From Pieris napi (lineage: Eukaryota > Arthropoda > Insecta > Lepidoptera > Pieridae), in contig NC_062250.1 of the NCBI RefSeq assembly GCF_905475465.1, positions 10,934,501 to 10,998,500 on the forward strand: 64,000 nucleotides of DNA, in the 5' to 3' direction. This document shows positions 46,113 through 56,224 of this stretch, piece by piece. Every line of letters starts with the position of its first letter. The stretch's first letter is position 1. Position numbers and translations under genes: made by a program. The notes under the pieces are model-generated. The model ran no database searches. It was not told where the DNA came from and saw nothing but the letters and a program-made list of their open reading frames with translations.

Positions 46113-46197
46113 GGCCAAGACGGCTTTTGATTTATTGATAAATAAAACGTCATTTTGATCTTCATTTCATTCCTTGTTTGCAAGGTGATCAGCCGAA

Positions 46198-46245
46198 TTA
46201 TTTTCTCAATGTTACTGTCGGGGGACAGTAACATTGAGAAAATAA
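46198..46245. repeat. Perfect 22-bp hairpin with GGGG loop
   Basis: TTATTTTCTCAATGTTACTG then TC (46198-46219) is exactly reverse-complemented at 46224-46245; only four bases separate the arms. It is not part of any repeat I recognise. Confidence 0.8.
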
Positions 46246-46373
46246 GTAAATCCTAAGATAAAATCATTAATTACTCCACAGAGTTCGAACGCTTGACTGG
46301 ATTAAATTACGATTAAGGTTAAATACTATGTCACTAGATCACTCAATAAGATCAATTATTTCTTGTTAATTAA

Positions 46374-46645
46374 GAGCAGTGTTGGTCTAGTGGCAGCGTG
46401 CGACTCTCATCCTTGAGGTCGTAGGTTCGATCCCCGGCTGTGCACTATGGACTTTCTATGTGGGCATTTAACATTCGCTCGAACAGTGAAGGGTCACATC
46501 CTGAGGGACGCGGCTTGCCTTAGACCCAAAAAAATTCTACGGCGTGTGTCAGGCACAGAAGGCTGAACAGTGAACACCTACTTGCCCATTAGATTGACAT
46601 GTGATCATGAAACCTAAGAAGGTTGTATAGCCACTGGTGTTTTTG
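46374..46645 (+). repeat. tRNA-derived SINE
   Basis: Plus copy from GAGCAGTGTTGGTCTAGTGG to GTTGTATAGCCACTGG, ending about 65 nt before the acceptor of exon 7. Confidence 0.75.
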
Positions 46646-46709
46646 TTTTTATTAATAGTTAAACACTGCTTTTATAATAATTAAATACTACTTTTTTCCT
46701 TCTTATTAG

Positions 46710-46800
46710 ATCACCTCTTCCAAAACAGCAGCAGCGATGTTTTGGCGTTTCGAGCTGTTCTCAAGCTGACACCCTCCTACCCTACGAACCCACACTACCA
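46710..46800 (+). CDS. Receptor guanylate cyclase exon 7 (ligand-binding domain)
   Basis: The acceptor TTCTTATTAG and the donor CCA|GTAAGT bound 91 nt. It joins exon 6 in phase 1 (G plus AT gives Asp) and leaves CA for exon 8. Encodes DHLFQNSSSDVLAFRAVLKL and TPSYPTNPHY. In receptor cyclases this region links the second-lobe helix to a P.N..Y segment. An N-S-S sequon is present. Confidence 0.88.
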
Positions 46801-47905
46801 GTAAGTATTTTTATAGAAGGAGAACAAAAGCGCAAATTGGTCATATAATGTTGACTGACATCGTCCGTCACAAATCACTGACAGAGGTTGACAAATGACT
46901 CGATACTCTGGTATACGTTATTTAATACATCTGTGGGAGGAAGCTTTAAATTATTTATTCATTTAATTAAAGATATAAGAAAAATCAAATAAATTGAAAT
47001 GTTATACAAATTAAAACCAATGTGCCTTCATAGTAAGTGTGGCGGGCGTGCACAAACATAATGCTTATAATTATTAAATTAATTACAAAGCCAAATATCA
47101 CAAAATATGTAATAAAAAAAACCTTTAATTACAAAATAAAGCTCTTAGAATCCTTTAGATCACTTTCTTAGATCCGAAAATATCAAGATTGTTCGGGCCC
47201 TGCAGCCGATTGGACATTCTAGACATTCTGTTTATTGGAGCGCAGTGCTTTTTTTGCAAAGTGTCAAACCCCGAATAATAATTGTTATGACTGATAACTG
47301 ACACATCCTGTTCATAACAATGTGTTAAACGCGTACTTAGAGTAGTTTATTAGTCAACGCTTACTTTTAATTCATGTTATGGTCTAAGATCCCAAATATT
47401 TTTTTTTTAAATATTAATTAAACCTACTCTGGACTGAAATTTGATAGGCAACCCATATGGATTATATTTATTGACATATTAAATTAAATATAAAATACGT
47501 TTCATTAAATAAGCATCTCGGTGAAGGTCGTTGTATAACGGGTTCTTATACTATTACCAAAATTGTTTAAAACATTTATCAAACTTTTTAATCACCTTCC
47601 TCAGCGTTTCAGTATATACTTTGAGGAAAGATTTAAATATTTATAATTCATTAAACTTGAAGCAGTAGTAAATCTTTAATAGCGTGAGTAACTCATTCTG
47701 ACCTAGAGTAAGCGTCGTCTGAGCGGCGCCGCGTAGGTACATACTACGTTTCGGGAAATTGTCTCATCTGTAATAGTAAAAAGAACAATCAAACAACGTA
47801 ATGGTTAGATTTAAATGCCGCATGTTCTTTTTATTACTATCTTCTTTTAATGCCTCTCCATTACTAGACGTTAGCCGTCAGTCCCGTGACGGCTAGCCTC
47901 CAGCC
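46801..47905. other. Intron 7 sequence, nothing identified
   Basis: AT-rich DNA with no recognised gene or repeat. Confidence 0.4.
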
Positions 47906-47906
47906 A

Positions 47907-48174
47907 AAAAATCAGTGGCAATCAATGTCTGAATCTGTTTCATGAACATTTTCAAATCTAATAGGCAAGTACGTGATCAGCCTCCAGTTACTGACACACG
48001 GCGTCGACTTTTTGGGTCTAAGACATGTCGATTGCCTTACGATGTTTTCCTTCACCGTTCGAGCAAATGTTAAATGCGCACAAATAAAGAAAGTCCATCG
48101 GTGCACAGCCGGTGATCGAACCTACGACCTTAGGTATGAGAGTCGTACGCTGAAGCTACTAGGCCAACTCTGCT
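47907..48174 (-). repeat. tRNA-derived SINE
   Basis: Minus copy from AATCAGTGGCAATCAATGTC through GGCGTCGACTTTTTGGGTCT to ACTAGGCCAACTCTGCTC. Confidence 0.75.
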
Positions 48175-48422
48175 CAATTTTGCAACGTCATGCAACACGT
48201 GACCTGTATTAAATTATGTATATGCTATTTAAATAGATGAATCGTATGCGACGTAATTAAAATCATAAGTATAGAAAATCCATCGTATTATCGTCATAAA
48301 CTTTACTTTGATAACTAAGGTCGGCGACTAAGAGACGCCGAAGAAAGCGTAGCTCAAAGCGTGGGGATTTAATTAAAACCAATTCTGCGTGTGACGAGAC
48401 TAATGTAATTGACATCTTTCAG

Positions 48423-48507
48423 GGTCCTGTGCCAAATGATCCGAAAATTATCGGCTGCTCCGCCCTTCTGTGTCCCAAATTATCACAAGATATTCGAAGA
48501 TACATCG
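48423..48507 (+). CDS. Receptor guanylate cyclase exon 8 (ligand-binding domain)
   Basis: The acceptor TCTTTCAG and the donor TCG|GTAAGT bound 85 nt; the first base completes CAG (Gln) with exon 7. Encodes VLCQMIRKLSAAPPFCVPNY then HKIFEDTS. The PPF..P basic-helix stretch precedes the AA.LYDAV motif of exon 9, as in other receptor cyclases. Ends in phase 0. Confidence 0.85.
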
Positions 48508-48544
48508 GTAAGTTATAGAACGGAATGTGTTCTTGATTGCATGA

Positions 48545-48730
48545 AAACTAATCGGACGTCGAGGCAGAATACGAAATATCGTATTACCTCGACGTCCGTC
48601 GGACAACTGAGCGTTTTTAAGGCGATTTTTGCCGCGCACCACCACTATGTGAAACCAGTGCCCACTGAAGTATTTCCGAACTAATTCGACTTAGGGACCT
48701 TCAAGAAAAAAGCGTATCTACCAATTCCAT
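48545..48730 (+). pseudogene. LINE 3' fragment (family I) with an internal stem-loop
   Basis: It starts about 38 nt after the exon 8 donor. It shares CCACTGAAGTATTTCCGAAC and CTTCAAGAAAAAAGCGTATC with 18655-18840 and 62700-62940. GGACGTCGAGG and its reverse complement CCTCGACGTCC flank about 22 nt; the same stem-loop occurs in the copy at 62714. A frame reading PTEVFPN identifies the LINE C-terminal tail. Confidence 0.6.
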
Positions 48731-48989
48731 AAACAGAAAGATGTTAAATTTATTCTAAATTTACATTTACTACCAGTTCATGGTTAATCGACTGCAAATA
48801 GGCTTGACTTGTGTGTGTATGTACACTGTCGCGACTATGTATTCCTTTTGTTATCTGGGTATGTATGAGCGCAAATTCCTCGGAAACTATAAGTGAGAGA
48901 TGATTCTTATTTTTATTTAATATTATTCGAATCGTTTCCTGAGTTGATGGGTATTCTGGTGCGACATACGTTTATTATAGTGGTGGTTA

Positions 48990-49373
48990 TAAAATATCGG
49001 ATAAGTTATCGAATAAAAATAAATAAATTAATTAATTTTACGAATGCAAACCGGATGTGGTGCCATCTGTTGACAAAATTACGCATATAATAGAAACCTA
49101 CCACTTTGTTCTTGCGCCGGATAACAAAACGAAAAATTTTGTATATTAGAAAGTGCTTTAACATGCAGTATCGCAATATTGGCGCTAGAGATAAGAGGCC
49201 TAATGTATGAAACTGCAATTCTTTTTTCGCAGTGGCAAGCAATAAAATATTTCTTTATTTGCAAAAAAAAGTTGTATTAATGTTACCTTAATGAAATCAT
49301 AAAATAAGTTTAACTAAAGTTAACACAATATTGTTAGACTGTTAAGCGGAACGAAGTTCGCCGGGTCAACTAG
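48990..49373 (+). mobile_element. Helitron 3' portion, ending 33 nt before exon 9
   Basis: The 3' end has the hairpin GCGGAACGAAGTTCGC (49346-49361), then CGGGTCAA and CTAG (49370-49373) followed by T: the standard Helitron terminus. A 5' end was not located. Part of the body (48995-49090) is found inverted at 14800-14910. Confidence 0.6.
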
Positions 49374-49406
49374 TATCTTATAAATAAAGGGATTTTAAAT
49401 CTTTAG

Positions 49407-49559
49407 GTACCAATAGAAGCTGCTCATCTCTACGACGCAGTGTTGCTATGGGCAAAAGCAACTACAGCAGCGATGGTTGCTGGGGTGTCGCCCACAGACG
49501 GTGCCACCATTATGAGACAGCTCAGACCTACAGTATATCGTTCGCTTCAGGGATTCGAC
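49407..49559 (+). CDS. Receptor guanylate cyclase exon 9 (ligand-binding domain)
   Basis: The acceptor AATCTTTAG and the donor GAC|GTAAGT bound 153 nt (51 codons, phase 0 to 0). Encodes VPIEAAHLYDAVLLWAKATT, AAMVAGVSPTDGATIMRQLR then PTVYRSLQGFD. AA.LYDAV.L.A and the following D...I...L....Y....GF are strong ANF-receptor-domain signatures. Confidence 0.94.
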
Positions 49560-49599
49560 GTAAGTATTGTCTCTTTAATTTTATTTATTTATTTAAGTA

Positions 49600-50930
49600 C
49601 ACAACATATATAATGCATTTTCGACAGTAAATGTTATAAGGTATCTATTGCACGCCTCGCAGTGCTCTACTCTCGACATGTCAAAAAACCCAGTCTTTCG
49701 AAACTTGAATGACTTTTTTCTCACTAATATAACACTTACAGGATAATATGAGTGCACTAAAATCGAGTTAAATAATCTATCAAGCACATATGGTATTTTT
49801 TGTGAACAATTATTTTGTTTAACATAGTAAATAATAACATTAAAATCAATCATTCTTGGACGTCCGTCAGTCTGTGTTTATGGATCCATGTATGTGGCAG
49901 AGAAATTGGTCGAAAAATTTATCGTACCAGAATACTTTTTTTCTTATTATATAAACTTATACCCTGGGCTGATTCCTAGTTAATATTAGCGTTCTATGTA
50001 CTGTCGTTTAATTATAATTTGTAAAAAACTAAAATACGACTGTGTATTTTCCTCACCTTAGAGTTTTTATTTAAAAAAAATATATAGTGGCGCCATATAA
50101 ATTAAATAATATAATTGTTTTTTTTTAATCATTCGTTTTCATTTTTTTTTTAATTTTTAGTTTTTTTGTTAGTTTGTTTTAAAAAACTTGAGTTTTTGTT
50201 TTATAATTTTAAATGTGAATGACCGCTATGAGGCGTGCACTTTTGGATTTTCCAAACTATTCTAAAATATGACAATTATGGTGACCATTAATTTAACAAA
50301 GAAATACACTTCCAATTTTAGTCTTTACTAGTAATTTATTGCTTTACAATGCGGATTAGGTACCAGATGGGCGCTTTACGATGCTTTTTTTTAAATTGAT
50401 CAGCCCACTACCGAATATATCAAGCTTTATTTTTATTTCGAAATACAGTCCTGTACTAGATAAATAGTTTGTTTATTAACACGATTGGACCTGTGTTGTC
50501 ATATTTCTTTTTTAATAAATAAAAAACTATTTCTAACGATATATATATCGCGATCCGCGTACGGCCCAGCTGCAGCGCCCCCGGCGATCTCTTCACAATT
50601 TATTTGCTGGGAGTCAAAATTGTTTGATTAAGTTAACGAAATCATTATAATAACTAAAAGGTACTTCGGTTACGTTTCTTTCCTTCCTTTAGAGTTTGTG
50701 ACTTTTTCCCTTAATTTTTAGGTAATTTGGACCCCTAACACCTTATACTACAATCTACATTTTCAATAACAATTTCTTCTGACTAGCTGGAACTAATTTT
50801 GTCGTATTTTACGCAAATTTGTATTTTCTGATAAAATAAATTCTCTAGACTTAAAGAAAATATTTTTCTTTGTGTAAGTTACAATACAAAATTATTAAAG
50901 CGAGGTAAAAAAGTATCGCAAAACAGCGAA
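49600..50930. other. Intron 9 sequence, nothing certain
   Basis: AT-rich DNA with no recognised gene. A GC-rich patch at 50548-50595 (CGATCCGCGTACGGCCCAGC) stands out without a match. Confidence 0.4.
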
Positions 50931-50934
50931 ATGC

Positions 50935-50990
50935 TGCCAGCGTTAATGGTACACTGCCACAGGGATCAAACTTTTTAAAAATGTGCGTGA
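50935..50990 (-). repeat. Interspersed repeat family D fragment
   Basis: The reverse complement of the GTGGCAGTGTACC..TAACGCTGGCAGCATTTC block of family D. Confidence 0.5.
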
Positions 50991-51404
50991 TTTTCATTTA
51001 TTTGTTGTATTTATCTCCGTCATCAACGATATAAATCTTGGAAAATACACGAAAAAATATTATAAAATTTAAAATAATTTCCAATACAAAATGTTCATGG
51101 GTTTCGTAACTGTCAAACATTTGATGTTTATTGCGTCGATACGGCATACGGGATAGCGTATTTTAAATTTAAAAATGGAAAAATTAAAAATAACGAAAAG
51201 GAAGTACATATATATTGGTTGTCAAATATTAATGTTTGCGTTCAGAAGTAAATTTCATGTAAAGTAAAGGTAAATATATCAGATTATATAAATATACAAA
51301 GAAATCAAAGCACATTTTAACATTGAGTATTGCAATTATAGTGAACTTAAAATCTTATCTTAAAAACAAAATCGAAGTTGAAGGAAAAACTCTTATATTT
51401 TTGC

Positions 51405-51890
51405 CGTTTATTACTTTCTGCCTACTCTGCGGCCGCCCCAGCTTTTTTGCTTGTCCTAAGGAAATGAGACGGGGCAAACGTGTCCACACAAAATCGTTAA
51501 AGTTAAACGATAAATTTTTATCATAAAAATTGTTATATTATTCTTGAACTATCATTTAAATGCTGAGCATTTAAATCTAGAAAAAAAGTTTCGTTTATGT
51601 CGCACAAACAGATTTTTTTTAAAGATTTTGTATTAATAATTTTGGGCCAATGCTTTATCAAAGCGATTGTATCAAATACCCCATGGTATTTGATACAATC
51701 GCTTCATTTACATTCATTTTCTACACTTCACTAATTTTATATATCTAATCTAATATAATCTCTTGGAAGAGATGTGTTTTATTTTATAAAATGTATCTAT
51801 TCCTGTAGAGACTGTTGAACCCACGGCCCAAGAGTCTCTACTCCAAAGGAAACAAAATAAAAGTTGTAATTTAATTAAATAAATATAAAA
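51405..51890 (+). repeat. Scattered family D pieces
   Basis: TGCTTGTCCTAAGGAAATGA then GACGGGGCAAACGTG (51450-51485) and AACCCACGGCCCAAGAGTCT (51810-51835) match the second half of the long copy at 62050-62345, in altered order. Confidence 0.35.
51661..51704. repeat. Perfect 20-bp hairpin with CCAT loop
   Basis: AAGCGATTGTATCAAATACC (51661-51680) is exactly reverse-complemented at 51685-51704. Only four bases separate the arms. Confidence 0.8.
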
Positions 51891-52433
51891 GCTAAATACT
51901 GAACATCATTAATTAGCGACTTATCCTAGTTCCCAAATGAACTAAATGTAGCAACTTTACCTCCTATTCTCCAATTTAAACGACGACTCGTAGAACGAAC
52001 GTTTGCTGAACGTCCCGTTTGCTTAAATATCGTATCAGCTCAGGCACATTCAATAGCGGTTGTACTTTCGATCCAATTGCAATTTCGATATCTTGAACTC
52101 AATATTGAAGTCAAAATCACTATTTGAAATTACAGAGTAACCGTGCCGACTGATATTCCATAGAAAAATAACCATTAACAATGTTAAATTATTATTGAAC
52201 CGTAGAGAGACCGTAGAAGTGAGAGACTTACTTCATAATATTTGAAAATAAATTATAGAACATTTAAAAGTACTTCTGATGCCTTATTAGCAATAAATGC
52301 ATTTAGCCGGGATTAACGCTGGATTCATATTCTGTTGAAACAATAATAATTTTTAGATGATAAAATATGATAATAATTCTGCTATAACCTTAGATGGGTA
52401 TTGCTTAGATTCATTGATATTTTTTATTTCATA

Positions 52434-52617
52434 GACAAGCAGGTGATCAGCCGTGTGTATGTCCTATGTTTTCCTCAAAATGTTTTCGGTTTCCTCAAGA
52501 TTGTGTCCTTCAAACGAACGAGTGTTAGATGCGGACATAGAAAAGTCTATTGGTGTCAAGCCGGGGACTGAACCTACGTACGAATGAGAGTTGTACGTTG
52601 AATCTACTAGGCCAAAT
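52434..52617 (-). repeat. tRNA-derived SINE, head half, diverged
   Basis: Minus copy containing GATGCGGACATAGAAAAGTC, AGCCGGGGACTGAACCTACG and TACTAGGCCAAATAC. Confidence 0.6.
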
Positions 52618-52777
52618 ACATACAAATACAACTTCTCCACCCGCCTGCGACACAACTGCTAATTGTGTCACTGTTTGTTAAACTATACAACAGGGTGTAT
52701 GAGCAAGCGAAAATTTATAAAAGTTTGTAATCAAATATGTTCCGTGTATGATTTCTTTCATTTCTTTATTTTCGCAG

Positions 52778-52915
52778 GTTAATATGGATAAAGCAGGTGA
52801 TGCAGAAGGCAACTTCTCCGTTATAGGCTTGGTTGAGGATAAAGGTGCTCCTAGTGGCTGGAGCGCGCAACCAGTTGCTGCGTTTCGATATGTGAACGCA
52901 TCAGATGTGTTACCG
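52778..52915 (+). CDS. Receptor guanylate cyclase exon 10 (end of ligand-binding domain)
   Basis: The acceptor TTTTCGCAG and the donor CCG|GTTAGT bound 138 nt (46 codons, phase 0). Encodes VNMDKAGDAEGNFSVIGLVE, then WSAQPVAAFRYVNASDVLP. The D..GDA.G.F.V..L motif is the conserved last strand pair of the ANF-receptor domain. The donor GTTAGT is weaker than the others but keeps the phase. Confidence 0.92.
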
Positions 52916-52960
52916 GTTAGTATAACTGTTTTTTATAAGAACTATTTACTTAAAAATGTT

Positions 52961-53062
52961 GAGCAGTGTTGGCCTAGTCACTTCAGCGTGCGACTCTCAT
53001 ACCTGAGGTCGTAGGTTCGATTCCTGTCTGTGCATCAATGGACTTTCTTTCTATGCGAAAAA
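52961..53062 (+). repeat. SINE head fragment
   Basis: It starts about 46 nt after the exon 10 donor: GAGCAGTGTTGGCCTAGTC, then CATACCTGAGGTCGTAGGTT and GGACTTTCTTTCTATG, stopping abruptly. The body and tail are missing. Confidence 0.7.
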
Positions 53063-53329
53063 TCTATATTTCATAGTAACCAGATATGATTAACTTAAAT
53101 GGCTTATGAACACTGAACCACTCATAACGGATCCATAATAATCATTAGAAATTGAGTTGAACTAAATCGTGTATTACAATTCCATTTGCGGTTGATTCAA
53201 TTTGATACATAATATTAATTCACGAGACTGGCTCATTAGCAATTAGTGTTAAGCGATTATAATTATCCTCTTACATATTATGAGCTGGAAAATTATATCG
53301 TTTATAATATAACAAATTTGACTATGGTT

Positions 53330-53490
53330 AAAAGCTGCCTTCACCGGGGAAATCGGGTTCTTTACTACGTACTTCGCGTACTCCAGTGAGCTTTCGTTTT
53401 GCCCTACAGGCGATTGACCACCCCGCGGCGGTCCAAGCCGAGGCCAGAGTCTCGCAGGAGACGCCCTTAGCATCGCCGTGTAATTTGACA
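53330..53490. repeat. GC-rich unclassified block
   Basis: CTTCACCGGGGAAATCGGGT to CGCAGGAGACGCCCTTAGCA is much more GC-rich than the intron around it and is probably a retroelement fragment. No confident protein match was made. Confidence 0.3.
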
Positions 53491-53559
53491 AGATTTTTTG
53501 CTATTATTTGCCTCTAACAAAATTTCAGTCCATTAATTTTTTTTGTTTTTTTTTCTTAC

Positions 53560-54010
53560 AATAAAGTTCACAAAAGAGAGGGCGACTTTACATGAATTAC
53601 AATCTAGCCTATACAATAATTATGGCTAAGTAATATTATTTTGACCTAATTTTCTACAATGCTATAACTTAAACTAAGGTAATATTCATTAACAGTCTTA
53701 GTGTTCTATAACATTTTGACACTATGTTCATGTGTCTGACTGAGAAGCCTGTTTAAGTGAGCTAAGGCAAACCGTTTCGCCGTATTTAAGTTCCTTGTGG
53801 ATACTTTAATTTTTACCATGTACCATGGTACAAGGTTCTTCGGGACATTGTCAATGCACCATGGTCCCGAAGAACCTCGTTCTGAAACCGTTGTATTATT
53901 TCTAAATTGCTCTTAGTTGTACAGCCCCATAGCTGAATGCCATATGTCCCCACAGGCATTATCACTTGTTTGTAAAGAAGTAATTTCTTATGTGTTGACT
54001 GGGTCGATTT
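53560..54010 (-). pseudogene. Jockey-like LINE reverse-transcriptase fragment
   Basis: The reverse complement encodes KQVIMPVGTYGIQLWGCTTK then SNLEIIQRFQNEVLR. The P...YG.QLWG....SN...IQ..QN..LR block is the conserved thumb region of Jockey LINEs. Downstream the frame is broken by an inverted duplication (53833-53877) and by stops. Sequence toward 53560 is the 3' end. Confidence 0.75.
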
Positions 54011-54680
54011 GTTCCTATTGTTATTTGTTTGTATCTTTTATTCATCAACTTACTTAAAACGCTAATGTTTATGCACCTAAAACTTAAGAATTATCTGTCT
54101 ATATACAAACCGACAAATGCGTTCCGTAATTTTAGACTTTGTCTTTGCCAATAGTGGATTATGAGGACTTGACCTGTCAATATTCTCATACAATACGATG
54201 TCAATTTATTGTTAGTATAAGTACGTGTAAGGAGATCAAAGATACACTCACGGGTCTGATCTCATCTCAGAAATTCCTTTGTCGGTCGTATTTTTAAGTA
54301 AGATGCCTACAGCGATCCTCAAGAGAATAAAATCTTCCAAAGAGAATTAAAGAACAAAATCTGGCTACGTATAAAAACTACTTTATCAACGCCAAAACTT
54401 AATAACATGCTATGTAGTGCTTTGATGTCAAAAAAGCTCCATTTCGGTATTACGACTGAACATTTGATTTGATAATCCTTTGAAGCTGAAACAAATGTAT
54501 TTTTTAAATTAAAAAGGTAACAACGCTTGTTGTAAATAACTCAAAAAATTAGATGATGATTTGTATTCATTACCAAAGATAACATTTAAGCGAAAATAAC
54601 GTATTAATATATTTTTTCATAAACTGTCTGACAGAGATATCATCGAACATTACGATATAGACTTACTTGAGTTTAATAAG
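54011..54680. other. Intron 10 sequence, nothing certain
   Basis: AT-rich DNA. It may include decayed upstream parts of the minus-strand LINE at 53560-54010, but no frame could be followed. Confidence 0.35.
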
Positions 54681-54689
54681 GACTTTTAA

Positions 54690-54934
54690 CCAGAGTTACA
54701 ACCTTTTTAGGTCTGGGACTCAAATTTTTGTATCTGTTTTATGATCATTTATCGATCAAATAGGCACGCCGTCAACTTTTTAAGTCTAAGGCAAGCCTCA
54801 CGATGTTGTCCTTCACCGTTCAAGCGAAGGTTAAATGCGCACATCCAGTAAGTCCATTGTTGCACAGCTGGGTATCGAACCTACGACCTCAGATAAGAGT
54901 CGCACGCTGAAGCCACTAGGCCAATACTGCTCTC
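54690..54934 (-). repeat. tRNA-derived SINE
   Basis: Minus copy from AGTTACAACCTTTTTAGGTC to CCACTAGGCCAATACTGCTC, with short internal deletions. Confidence 0.75.
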
Positions 54935-54950
54935 AATAAATATTTATTAA

Positions 54951-55120
54951 TCTATACTAATTATAAAGAGGAAACATTTGTATGTAAGTATGTTTATAAC
55001 GAATTGGCTCAAAAAGTACTGGACCGATTTTAAAAATTCTTTCACCAAATGAATGCCACATTATCACTGATTAATATAGGCTATTTTGATTGTAAGAAAA
55101 AAATAAGGATCCTACTAAAA
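54951..55120 (+). mobile_element. Helitron-like 5' portion, truncated
   Basis: TCTATACTAATTATAAAGAG followed by AAAGTACTGGACCGATTTTA resembles the 5' part of a widespread insect Helitron-type repeat. No CTAG terminus was found downstream before the MITE at 55301. Confidence 0.4.
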
Positions 55121-55300
55121 CTACAATAATGTTACCCAATGTGTAAAAAAATGCTTATAAAATATCATTCATCGCATGCGCTGCGAAATCTAATGATGAT
55201 AGAACAAAAAAATTTACCACAATATTAAAGCTTCTAAAATAATAAAATATTAAACTTCGACACAAAGAGTTTTTAGAATAACTACTATGGAGCTATGTTA

Positions 55301-55547
55301 GGGTGCGTCCACATCTGGCGAATATTCCGCGAATGTGCAGCTCGCGAGTAGTTTGCGAGCTGCGCGCGTGCATTTTTGTTCGTGCGCCGCTCCTGCGCCG
55401 ATCGAGCGCCGTACGCGCGCAACCTAAGCGCCCGCGCCGTACGCGATTAGCGCGCGGGCGGCGCACTAGTACTGACTACTGAGTCAGTAAACGGAACTGT
55501 AAGCGCGAGAAACATTCGCGGCGCATTCGCCAGATGTGGACGCACCC
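55301..55547. mobile_element. GC-rich PIF/Harbinger-like MITE, 43 nt before exon 11
   Basis: A 247-bp element with perfect 23-bp inverted termini starting GGGTGCGTCCACATCTGGCG. TTA flanks it at 55298-55300 and 55548-55550. The interior is very GC-rich with several palindromes (GCGCCGTACGCG twice). No ORF. The intact repeats suggest a fairly young insertion. Confidence 0.88.
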
Positions 55548-55590
55548 TTAGAATTTTTGAATTCAAATGTAATCTGCGTACCTTTTATAG

Positions 55591-55848
55591 GAACTTGTGG
55601 GAGGAAGCAAAATATCATGGATCGGCGGTAATCCACCAGCAGCTGAACCATCCTGTGGCTTCGATGGCAGCAAATGCGCTATACCGCACGACCCTGGTGT
55701 CATTTCTGCGGCTGCCGCCGTAGCTGCTGCAGCTTTCCTTGCATTGACTCTGCTCGTCCGGCATTACACATATGAGCAGAAGTTGGCTTCGGTGCTGTGG
55801 AGAATTGAGGCGAAGGATCTCTTGTTCATCACCAGTTGTACGGATAAG
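55591..55848 (+). CDS. Receptor guanylate cyclase exon 11 (juxtamembrane, transmembrane, start of cytoplasmic part)
   Basis: The acceptor CTTTTATAG and the donor AAG|GTTTGT bound 258 nt (86 codons, phase 0). It encodes ELVGGSKISWIGGNPPAAEP, then a juxtamembrane Cys pair, CGFDGSKC (residues 544 and 551), as in NPRs. Next comes the single transmembrane helix VISAAAAVAAAAFLALTLLV (559-578), a basic/aromatic stop-transfer RHYTYEQK, and LWRIEAKDLLFI, the L.R+...DL.F motif that opens the kinase-homology domain. The helix is unusually Ala-rich. Confidence 0.95.
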
Positions 55849-55911
55849 GTTTGTCCTGTTAGTATTTAAAATGTATGAAGCTGCGCCCGCAAGATAGATG
55901 AAAATAAAAAA

Positions 55912-56180
55912 AAACAGTGGCGCTACAACCTCTTTTAGCTCTGGGCCTCAGATTTTTGAATCTGTTTTATGATCATTTTTTAAAATCTAATAGGCAAGAA
56001 GGGGATCAGCCTTCAGTGCCTGACACACGCCGTCGACTTTTTGGGTCTAATACATGTCGGTTTCCTCACGATGTTTTCCTTCATCGTTCGACCTAATGCT
56101 AAATGCGCACGTAGAAAGAAAGTCCATTGGTGCACAGCCGGGGATCGAACCTACGACCTCAAGGATGAGACGACGCTGAA
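55912..56180 (-). repeat. tRNA-derived SINE, A-box region deleted
   Basis: Minus copy starting about 64 nt after the exon 11 donor: CAGTGGCGCTACAACCTC through GCACAGCCGGGGATCGAACC to ACCTCAAGGATGAGACGACG. Confidence 0.75.
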
Positions 56181-56224
56181 AGAAACTCTTTGTAAACCTA
56201 ATGTTAAAATTGACTTTAAGAGTT

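Noticed and set aside
55301..55547. CpG island or promoter before exon 11
   Set aside because: The GC-rich block is exactly bounded by 23-bp inverted repeats and TTA duplications, so it is a MITE.
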